A DNA stretch of 12,854 bases, taken from CAZQGJ01 sp964592905 (GTDB taxonomy: Bacteria; Patescibacteriota; UBA1384; CAYGGE01). Numbering within the stretch: the stretch's first letter is position 1; every line of letters starts with the position of its first letter. Shown here one piece after another: positions 1-5,473 of the stretch. The notes below the pieces were generated by a model that saw nothing but the letters and a program-made list of their open reading frames with translations, searched no databases and was not told the origin of the DNA. The translations under genes and the position numbers were made by a program. The stretch spans positions 1-12,854 of the forward strand of contig CAZQGJ010000024.1 of NCBI GenBank assembly GCA_964592905.1, read 5' to 3'.

Positions 1-10
1 TCACCCCGAG

Positions 11-32
11 CGGGGAAACAACTGTTTCCCCG
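11..32. other. Strong GC-rich hairpin, 9-bp perfect stem
   Basis: CGGGGAAAC (11-19) and GTTTCCCCG (24-32) pair perfectly around the four-base loop AACT. An alternative, mutually exclusive hairpin pairs CCCC (4-7) with GGGG (12-15). No T-run follows on either strand, so it does not look like an intrinsic terminator. It could be the last stem of a structured RNA that begins left of the window, for example a P9-type helix of a group I intron, or a structure at the end of a mobile element. The sequence shows the hairpin; its role is unknown. Confidence 0.5.
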
Positions 33-43
33 ACCCCCTTCGT

Positions 44-64
44 GTTCGAATCCTACACTTGCCA
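44..64 (+). other. tRNA 3'-end-like fragment without a matching 5' T-stem
   Basis: Position 44 is the G that precedes the T-loop, and 45-51 read TTCGAAT, the standard T-loop. CCTAC (52-56) would be the 3' T-stem strand, ACTTGCC (57-63) an acceptor 3' strand, and A64 a discriminator. A normal tRNA would have GTAGG before the loop; instead 40-44 read TCGTG, which gives only one Watson-Crick pair and one wobble out of five. No CCA follows (CAC). The 12 nt between the hairpin ending at 32 and the T-loop also do not fit a class II tRNA. It may be an attachment-site copy left by an element integrated in a tRNA gene, the 3' exon of an interrupted tRNA, a decayed tRNA, or chance. Confidence 0.35.
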
Positions 65-75
65 CACTAACCAAA

Positions 76-109
76 CTAAAAACAGCCACCTAACGGTGAC
101 TATTTTTAG
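76..109 (-). terminator. Intrinsic terminator after tRNA-Ala (dnaX-dnaB-tRNA unit)
   Basis: Read on the minus strand, CTAAAAATAGTCACC and GGTGGCTGTTTTTAG pair over all 15 positions around the loop GTTA. The 3' arm ends in a T-run and is followed by further T-rich sequence. Two of the pairs are G-U wobbles on the minus strand but become C-A mismatches on the plus strand, so the structure is selected for minus-strand transcripts. It lies 2 nt beyond the CCA end of tRNA-Ala and would end the transcript that carries dnaX, dnaB and the tRNA, or the tRNA alone. Confidence 0.85.
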
Positions 110-111
110 CC

Positions 112-187
112 TGGTGGACCATAGCGGATTCGAACCGCTGGCCTCCACAATGCGAATGTGGCGCTCTACCAACTGAGCTAATGGCCC
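112..187 (-). tRNA. tRNA-Ala, anticodon CGC, CCA encoded
   Basis: The 76-nt minus-strand sequence folds as a full cloverleaf. The acceptor stem is GGGCCAT with ATGGTCC, the D-stem GCTC/GAGC, the anticodon stem CCACA/TGTGG, and the T-arm AGCGG-TTCGAAT-CCGCT. The seven-base anticodon loop TTCGCAT gives anticodon CGC, which reads GCG (alanine). The G3-U70 wobble pair that identifies alanine tRNAs to alanyl-tRNA synthetase is present. The CCA tail is encoded. It begins 19 nt after the dnaB stop codon, close enough to be transcribed with dnaB, and ends just before a clear terminator. Confidence 0.96.
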
Positions 188-206
188 AAGGCCCGACTAT
201 AACGAA

Positions 207-1565
207 TTAATTTGGTTCCGGCAACCCTTGGTGCTGTCGATCGACGCTGCGAAAACGAGTCTGTTCAGGAATAAAGAACAGCTCAACATCACCGATCGGA
301 CCGTTGCGATGTTTACGGATCAAGAGCTCGGTAATACCCTTGCGGTCACTGTCTTTGTGATAATACTCATCGCGGTAGATAAACATGACAACGTCGGCAT
401 CTTGCTCAATCGAACCTGATTCACGCAGATCAGAGAGCATCGGTCGCTTATCTGGTCGCTGCTCCACCGCTCGGGAGAGCTGAGACAAGGCAATAACCGG
501 CACATTAATCTCACGGGCCAGGGTCTTGAGCGAGCGCGAGATCTCACTAATCTCTTGGACGCGGTTATTCTCGTTACCGCGACTGCGCCCCTCCATTAAC
601 TGAAGGTAGTCAACGACAACCAAGTCTAGGCCCTTGTCCATCTGTAGACGTCGACACTTGCTACGAATCTCCATAATGTTCAAGGTTGGCGAATCATCGA
701 TAAAGATTGGCGCCTCAGCTAGCGTGCCAAAGGCGTAGCCAATCTTCTCAAAGTCTTCGTCGGTCAGGTTGCCGGTGCGAATTCGCCAGGAATCAACGCC
801 ACTTTCAAGCGAGGTTAACCGATCGGCTAACTGATCGCGACCCATCTCTAAAGAGAAAAAGGCGACGGATTTCTTTTCTTTAATCGCCGCATGCGCCGCT
901 ATATTGGTGACAATCGCCGTCTTACCCATACTCGGGCGAGCCGCGATAATGACCAAGTCTGATCGTTGCAAACCAGAAAGCAGGGCATCGAGATCGCGAA
1001 AGCCGGTTGGGACGCCGCGTAAGACACCTTTATTCTTGTGCAATTCATCAATACGCTCGAAGCTTTCGGCCAGAATATCTTTAATCGCTACAAAGTTTTG
1101 CTTAAGCGAACGCTGCGAGACGGCAAACAGCGACTGTTCAGCGTTATCGAGCACCTTGGCAATATCAAGCTCCTCATCGAAGCCGAGTTCACCGATCTTG
1201 GTCGAGGCCTGAATCAGGCGGCGCAAGGTCGCTTTTTGCCCAACGATAGCGGCATAGTGTTCGACGTTCGAGGCCGAAGGAACCGAGTTAACCAAGTTGG
1301 TCAGATAGGTTGCCCCACCTACCGACTCGAAATGCTTGGTCTTTTCTAACTCTTCACTGACGGTGACGAGATCGATAGGCGAGCGATGCTCGAATAAATT
1401 AACCATCGCTTGGTAGATTTGGCGGTGAGCCTCGTGGTAGTAATCTTCGGGGCTGACGATATCGGCCACCCGGGCGATCGATTCTTGATCGATCAGAATC
1501 GAACCGAGAACTGACTGTTCGGCCTCGTGACTTTGCGGTGGAATCTTGGGTGAGTTTTGATTCAT
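207..1565 (-). CDS. dnaB: Replicative DNA helicase DnaB
   Basis: DnaB is the hexameric 5'-3' helicase that unwinds DNA at the replication fork and binds primase and the clamp loader. The 452-aa length is normal. An N-terminal domain (about residues 10-110, starting PQSHEAEQSVLGS) and a linker helix lead into a RecA-like domain from about 185. Walker A is ARPSMGKTA (209-217), Walker B VVVDYLQLM (316-324), the conserved H-motif SQLSRAVEQR lies at 361-370, SDLRESGSIEQDAD at 378-391, and the arginine finger is likely in KHRNGP (418-423). The ATG overlaps the dnaX stop as ATGA, so translation is probably coupled; GGGAG upstream can act as ribosome binding site. I see no intein or missing catalytic residue. 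Confidence 0.97.
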   Translation of the reverse strand: MNQNSPKIPPQSHEAEQSVLGSILIDQESIARVADIVSPEDYYHEAHRQIYQAMVNLFEHRSPIDLVTVSEELEKTKHFESVGGATYLTNLVNSVPSASNVEHYAAIVGQKATLRRLIQASTKIGELGFDEELDIAKVLDNAEQSLFAVSQRSLKQNFVAIKDILAESFERIDELHKNKGVLRGVPTGFRDLDALLSGLQRSDLVIIAARPSMGKTAIVTNIAAHAAIKEKKSVAFFSLEMGRDQLADRLTSLESGVDSWRIRTGNLTDEDFEKIGYAFGTLAEAPIFIDDSPTLNIMEIRSKCRRLQMDKGLDLVVVDYLQLMEGRSRGNENNRVQEISEISRSLKTLAREINVPVIALSQLSRAVEQRPDKRPMLSDLRESGSIEQDADVVMFIYRDEYYHKDSDRKGITELLIRKHRNGPIGDVELFFIPEQTRFRSVDRQHQGLPEPN

Positions 1566-3163
1566 AAACCACTCCCACCCAGAAGAGCCTCGGCCTGACT
1601 GGCCAGATCGTGCTCTGGCTTCTGAACGGTTAACATGACGGCAATCGGTCGCTCGAACAGTGCGGTCAGCTCCTGTTCGAGCTGTTGGCGAATCGCCGGC
1701 TGCATCAACCGGGTCTTGTGCAGCTCAAAGCTGACACTGAGCTCTAGCCGAGGTGGTGCGAAACTCAGGAGTTCGGTCGACTTGAGGATAGTTAAGACCG
1801 TCTTAGGCAATTCAGAGCTCTGAAGAATCTTGGCGATGCCCTGTTTGTACTGCGCCGGGGTTAGTGCTGGATCATTGGCCGGTGAAGTTTCAGCCGGTGC
1901 AGTTTCAGCCGATGAGGCTTCAGGAGGTGAGGCCGTGGCCGGTTTGACTGTGACAGATGAGATCGTTTCAGCCGCTATCTGATCAACCGCTGGCTCTGAG
2001 GGAAGCGATTGCAAGATAGGTGCCATCTGAGGCGTTGCTGGTGTCGGCTGAGCAGTCTGTGTCGGCTGGCTATTCGAAACTTTCGAGCTCGTCGAGCTCG
2101 GCTGGCTCAGAGGTAAGGTCGCTCTAGGTTCGGTATCGGTTGCGACAGGTGAGATATCGTTTAGCAGATAATGCAAAACTAACCAGTCGTGCCCCAAGGG
2201 TAAACCCTGCTTCAGACGATTCGCCTGGAGCATTCGAGCCACCAAGCCAGGCGGCACCGCTTGACCAGCCACTAGGCGCCGCTCCAGTTGAGTTAGGCTG
2301 GCCTCGAGCAGTTCGTTTAATTGACCGCCCCGTTGTCGATAGGCCTCGATCGATTCCCACCAACTAGCCAATCGTGCGGGCACCGGCACTGTCGAGGTCA
2401 TTAGATCAAGGAGCTGGTCAACTAACTGCAACTCTGGCAAACCTAGCTCTTGTGTCACAGCCTGTCGATCTAACGACTGGCCTGGTTGACTTCGCAAGGC
2501 CAGACGCTCGAGTAGACCCAGGGCATCGCGATAGGAGCCATGAGCCAATTCGGCCAAAAGCAGCAAGCCATCGTCTGTTACCTCAAGCTCTTTATCTTTG
2601 GCAACGCGCCGCATCGCCTCAACTAACTGTGAGGGTTCTGGTAGCTGGAAACGATAGTGCTGACAACGCGAGATAATAGTCGGCAAGAGCTTGCGTGGTT
2701 CTGTCGTGGCCAGAATGATAATCAGGTGGCTCGGCGGCTCCTCAAGCGTCTTAAGGAGGGCGTTATTGGCCTCTTTGGTTAACATATGCGCCTCATCGAT
2801 GATGACGATCTTGCGGACCAGCTCTTGCGGCGGAAACTTGAGCTGCTCAAGAAGTCGTCGGGTCTCGTCGATACCCCGATGCGAGGCGGCATCGATCTCG
2901 ATCAGATCCATAGCTCGTCCATTGAGCATCGCCAGACAGGCCTCGCAAAGATTACAAGGCTCACCCAAAGTCGGAGCTTGGCAGTTAATGGCCCGACTAA
3001 AGATACGGGCGGTGCTGGTCTTACCAGTGCCGCGACCACCCGAAAAGAGATAGGCCTGAACCAGTCGTTGACTCGAGAGGGCCTGGAGCAGGGCTTTGAC
3101 CACAAACTCTTGACCAATCAATTGATCAAAACGTTGTGGGCGATAGAGTTGGTAATAGGCCAT
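1562..3163 (-). CDS. dnaX: DNA polymerase III subunit gamma/tau (clamp-loader ATPase)
   Basis: DnaX forms the AAA+ motor that loads the sliding clamp. With the start at 3163 the protein is 533 aa and opens MAYYQLYRPQRFDQLIGQ, as the family does. Walker A is GGRGTGKT (42-49), followed by zinc-binding cysteines at 61, 70, 73 and 76, DEAH at 123-126, the SRC arginine-finger motif at 165-167, and GSYRDAL at 209-215. A Pro/Thr/Ser/Ala-rich linker (about 340-434) joins the AAA+ and collar domains to a roughly 100-residue C-terminal domain of tau-like placement. A GTG at 3226 would add 21 residues upstream; neither start has a clear ribosome binding site, but homology and a possible promoter at 3173-3181 favour 3163. 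I found no slippery heptamer for gamma/tau frameshifting. Confidence 0.93.
   Translation of the reverse strand: MAYYQLYRPQRFDQLIGQEFVVKALLQALSSQRLVQAYLFSGGRGTGKTSTARIFSRAINCQAPTLGEPCNLCEACLAMLNGRAMDLIEIDAASHRGIDETRRLLEQLKFPPQELVRKIVIIDEAHMLTKEANNALLKTLEEPPSHLIIILATTEPRKLLPTIISRCQHYRFQLPEPSQLVEAMRRVAKDKELEVTDDGLLLLAELAHGSYRDALGLLERLALRSQPGQSLDRQAVTQELGLPELQLVDQLLDLMTSTVPVPARLASWWESIEAYRQRGGQLNELLEASLTQLERRLVAGQAVPPGLVARMLQANRLKQGLPLGHDWLVLHYLLNDISPVATDTEPRATLPLSQPSSTSSKVSNSQPTQTAQPTPATPQMAPILQSLPSEPAVDQIAAETISSVTVKPATASPPEASSAETAPAETSPANDPALTPAQYKQGIAKILQSSELPKTVLTILKSTELLSFAPPRLELSVSFELHKTRLMQPAIRQQLEQELTALFERPIAVMLTVQKPEHDLASQAEALLGGSGL
1878..1937 (-). repeat. 15-bp tandem repeat in the dnaX linker
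   Basis: Four consecutive 15-bp units start at 1878, 1893, 1908 and 1923 (plus-strand unit GCCGGTGAAGTTTCA). The first two differ at one base and the later units diverge. The period is five codons, so expansion or loss keeps the reading frame. It encodes variants of Glu-Thr-x-Pro-Ala in the disordered linker before the DnaX C-terminal domain. Confidence 0.75.
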
Positions 3164-3172
3164 AACATAAGC

Positions 3173-3181
3173 ATCATAACA
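3173..3181 (-). promoter_or_regulatory. Candidate extended -10 promoter for dnaX
   Basis: The minus strand reads TGTTATGAT, matching an extended -10 (TG, one base, then TATGAT, 5 of 6 to TATAAT). I see no -35 at the usual distance. Nine bases separate the hexamer from the ATG at 3163, so transcription would start about 2-3 nt before the start codon, giving a nearly leaderless mRNA. This fits the absence of a ribosome binding site there. It would also exclude the GTG at 3226 from this transcript. Confidence 0.35.
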
Positions 3182-3218
3182 GGCATTGACCCGGTCTGGC
3201 TGCTGACTACTCCTGATG

Positions 3219-3227
3219 TTGTCCACA
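3219..3227 (+). promoter_or_regulatory. Near-consensus DnaA box
   Basis: TTGTCCACA differs from the classical TTATCCACA at one position. It lies in the control region upstream of dnaX, where DnaA-linked control would make sense, and is followed by six T. A single box with one mismatch is expected by chance a few times in a window of this size, so this is weak. Confidence 0.2.
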
Positions 3228-3246
3228 TTTTTTCAACAGCAGCGGC

Positions 3247-3269
3247 GTGACGCAATCTGTGACGCAATC
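3247..3269. repeat. Tandem 11-bp direct repeat in the divergent control region
   Basis: GTGACGCAATC occurs at 3247-3257 and again, identically, at 3259-3269, separated by one T (12-bp period, just over one helical turn). It sits between the divergent dnaX and pilB genes, outside any coding sequence if dnaX starts at 3163 or 3226. Two identical sites on the same DNA face are typical of a regulator binding cooperatively. The protein that binds is unknown. Confidence 0.6.
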
Positions 3270-3279
3270 GCTTTAGAAG

Positions 3280-3322
3280 TTGTATTTCCCGAAAATACTG
3301 ACTAAAATGGTGAGAGAGGGAG
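3280..3322 (+). promoter_or_regulatory. Candidate pilB promoter with operator-like inverted repeat
   Basis: TTGTAT (3280-3285) and TAAAAT (3303-3308) form a -35/-10 pair with a 17-bp spacer; the -10 matches 5 of 6 bases, the -35 only 3 of 6. Between them GTATTT (3282-3287) and AAATAC (3293-3298) form a perfect 6-bp inverted repeat around 5 bp, placed where a bound repressor would block RNA polymerase. AGGGAG (3317-3322) is the likely ribosome binding site, 4 nt before the pilB ATG. The leader would be only about 12 nt, so the promoter assignment is tentative. Confidence 0.4.
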
Positions 3323-3326
3323 CCAG

Positions 3327-5468
3327 ATGCAAAATCGTGAGTTTTATCGACAGGTCGCCAAAAAGCTCGATCTCCGTCCACCTGAAGTGGCCCTGCTTTG
3401 GCAGGCGACTCAACAGATTTTAGCCGAGACTCTAGTCGAAAACGACGAAATTCGGCTAAAAAAGTTCGGGGTTTTGCATTTGGTCAGTCACAAAAGTCGC
3501 ACCGTACCCGATCCACGTAATCGTAGTCAAAACTTAGTAGTGATGACGCGTCGTTTAGTCAAGTTTCGCCCCTCCGAAGAGTTAAAAAAGCTAATCCGCC
3601 AACCCGCTACTGACTCAACAGCTCCATCAGGTGACGAAACCGACCAGGTATCAAGTGCCGCGCCCGCCCTCGACCCAACTCTTGATCCAGATTTCAAACT
3701 AGGCGACGACCAATCGAATGACGAGTCGACTGCGCTCGAAGCCGCCAGCTCGAGCCAAGATTCCGAGTCCGAATCCGAGACCGAAGTTGAGACGGATCCC
3801 GAGACAGATCCCGAAGTCGAGACCGAGTCCGAATCCGAGACCGATCCAGAGACCGCCCCTGCCCTCGGTCACCCGGGCAAGGCATCGAGGCCGGTTAATC
3901 GATCCTTAACCGCGCCCGAAAATATCGAGTTTATCGAGCTAGCTGACCTAACAATCGATCCCAATACCTTGGCCCTCATACCGGTCAACGTCGCCCGCAA
4001 GTACCAAATCGCCGCGATCGAAAAGACCAAGACTAGCCTGATTCTGGCGATGATCGACCCCGGCGACAAAGAGGCCATCGATTTCGCTAGCCGTTTAACC
4101 GGGCTAACCGTCACGCCAAAGCTAACCACCGCAAGCGACTTAGAGCACGCTTTTGACCAATACGGTAAGATCGAAACCGAACTTGGCGGCGATCTCACCG
4201 GCGAAGAGGGTGAACCAGGTAGCGAAGATAATCCAGCCAAGACCGAAAGCGACGAGTCGCTGAACAATAACAAAGACCCCGAGGCGCCGGCTGCCAAAAT
4301 CGTCAACGATATCCTCGAGCGAGCTGTCCGCGACAAGGCCTCGGATATTCATATCGAACCAGAAGAAAAGGCGGTCAAGGTTCGTTTCAGAATCGACGGC
4401 CTCCTCAAACCAGCCACCGAACTACCCAAAGCGATTCAGGCGGCGGTAATCTCACGACTCAAGATCATGTCGAGCCTCAAGATCGATGAATCGCGTCTAC
4501 CTCAAGACGGCCGTATTCGCATGGTAGTCGATCATAATCCGATTGATTTTCGTCTCTCAACCTTTCCGGCCATCCACGGCGAAAAGGTAGTGATGCGTAT
4601 ACTAGATAAGAGCGGTGGTATTCAAGATTTTAACTCTCTCGGTTTAACCGGTCGCAATCTCAAACGCATCAGCGACAACAGCCACAAGGCCCACGGTATG
4701 CTCCTAGTGACCGGCCCGACTGGTTCAGGTAAGACCACCACCCTTTATTCAATTCTTAATCAACTGATGAGTCCCGAGGTCAACATCGTCACCCTCGAAG
4801 ATCCGGTTGAGTATCGCCTGGCTGGCATCAACCAAAGCCAGGTCAATGCCAGTATCGGTTACGACTTTGCTCACGGACTCCGCACGATCGTCCGTCAGGA
4901 TCCTGATATTATTCTGATCGGTGAGATTCGCGATAGCGAGACGGCGATGATGGCCATTCACTCCGCCTTAACCGGTCACGTCGTTTTGAGTACCTTACAC
5001 ACTAACGATGCGGCCGGGGCGATTCCACGCCTGATCGACATGGGCATCGAACCGTTTTTGATCACCAGCTCGACCAACGCCGTAGTGGCCCAGCGTCTGG
5101 TGCGTCAGCTCTGTACTAACTGTAAGGTTATCGACCCTAGCCTCAAACTAACGGAACTGCCAGAGATCCAGACTGAACTGGCAAAAATGCCGAAGTTCGC
5201 CGCTAAACTGGGTAACGATGTCAACTTCTACAAAGGCCAGGGCTGCGCTAAATGTAGCCAGACCGGCTATCGCGGACGCATCGGCATTTACGAAGTAATG
5301 CAGGTGACCGAAAAGATCAAGGCCTTGGCTCTCAAGCGAGTTTCGGCCAGCCGTCTAGCCAAACAGGCGGTCAAAGAGGGTATGATCACCATGAAACAAG
5401 ATGGCATCAAAAAGGCCTTGCTAGGCGAGACTTCGATCGCCGAGGTCTGGCGAGTCACCAAGGATTAG
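3327..5468 (+). CDS. pilB: PilB-type pilus assembly ATPase with N-terminal HU-like DNA-binding domain
   Basis: PilB is the cytoplasmic hexameric ATPase that drives pilus extension through PilC. At 713 aa it is about 150 longer than usual. Residues 1-92 align without gaps to HU/IHF proteins: N-terminal helices, a DEIRLKKFGVL strand, an Arg-rich arm with Pro63 where HU has its DNA-intercalating proline, and a closing KFRPSEELKKLI helix. Residues 141-178 are an acidic Glu/Ser/Thr/Asp/Pro linker. Residues 200-280 match the second half of the T2SSE N-terminal domain; the first half with its RLG motif is missing. A second acidic linker (281-320) precedes a complete motor: Walker A GPTGSGKT 463-470, Asp box 489-497, Walker B 525-540, His box 545-561, and zinc cysteines 596, 599, 640 and 643. 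No internal ATG lies between residues 73 and 242, so the fusion is not two adjoining genes. Confidence 0.95.
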   Translation: MQNREFYRQVAKKLDLRPPEVALLWQATQQILAETLVENDEIRLKKFGVLHLVSHKSRTVPDPRNRSQNLVVMTRRLVKFRPSEELKKLIRQPATDSTAPSGDETDQVSSAAPALDPTLDPDFKLGDDQSNDESTALEAASSSQDSESESETEVETDPETDPEVETESESETDPETAPALGHPGKASRPVNRSLTAPENIEFIELADLTIDPNTLALIPVNVARKYQIAAIEKTKTSLILAMIDPGDKEAIDFASRLTGLTVTPKLTTASDLEHAFDQYGKIETELGGDLTGEEGEPGSEDNPAKTESDESLNNNKDPEAPAAKIVNDILERAVRDKASDIHIEPEEKAVKVRFRIDGLLKPATELPKAIQAAVISRLKIMSSLKIDESRLPQDGRIRMVVDHNPIDFRLSTFPAIHGEKVVMRILDKSGGIQDFNSLGLTGRNLKRISDNSHKAHGMLLVTGPTGSGKTTTLYSILNQLMSPEVNIVTLEDPVEYRLAGINQSQVNASIGYDFAHGLRTIVRQDPDIILIGEIRDSETAMMAIHSALTGHVVLSTLHTNDAAGAIPRLIDMGIEPFLITSSTNAVVAQRLVRQLCTNCKVIDPSLKLTELPEIQTELAKMPKFAAKLGNDVNFYKGQGCAKCSQTGYRGRIGIYEVMQVTEKIKALALKRVSASRLAKQAVKEGMITMKQDGIKKALLGETSIAEVWRVTKD
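3763..3844 (+). repeat. Exact 22-bp repeat 60 bp apart in the PilB acidic linker
   Basis: Positions 3763-3784 and 3823-3844 are identical over 22 bases (core CCGAGTCCGAATCCGAGACC). The offset is exactly 60 bp, or 20 codons, and the sequence between is a looser GAG/GAC/CCC mix. Identity at the DNA level, including codon choice, points to recent duplication rather than protein-level selection alone. The repeat encodes Glu-Ser-Glu-Ser-Glu-Thr. Confidence 0.8.
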
Positions 5469-5473
5469 GGTTC

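Noticed and set aside
1..66. A complete or class II tRNA at the left edge
   Set aside because: The T-stem cannot form, 12 unexplained nt separate the hairpin from the T-loop, and no CCA follows. Only a tRNA-like fragment can be claimed.
1878..1937. Short repeats as a CRISPR array
   Set aside because: The units are contiguous 15-bp tandem repeats without spacers and lie in frame within a coding sequence; no repeat-spacer pattern occurs anywhere in the window.
1562..3163. Programmed frameshift giving separate gamma and tau forms of DnaX
   Set aside because: I found no A-rich slippery heptamer on the coding strand in dnaX.
3161..3226. GTG at 3226 as the dnaX start
   Set aside because: It adds 21 residues with no family similarity and has no ribosome binding site; the conserved N-terminus begins at the ATG at 3163.
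2786..3250. 154-aa open frame on the plus strand opposite dnaX
   Set aside because: It lies entirely antisense to the conserved DnaX AAA+ domain and start region, shows no domain pattern, and is a by-product of codon bias. Similar frames opposite pilB (3869-4336) and dnaB were dropped for the same reason.
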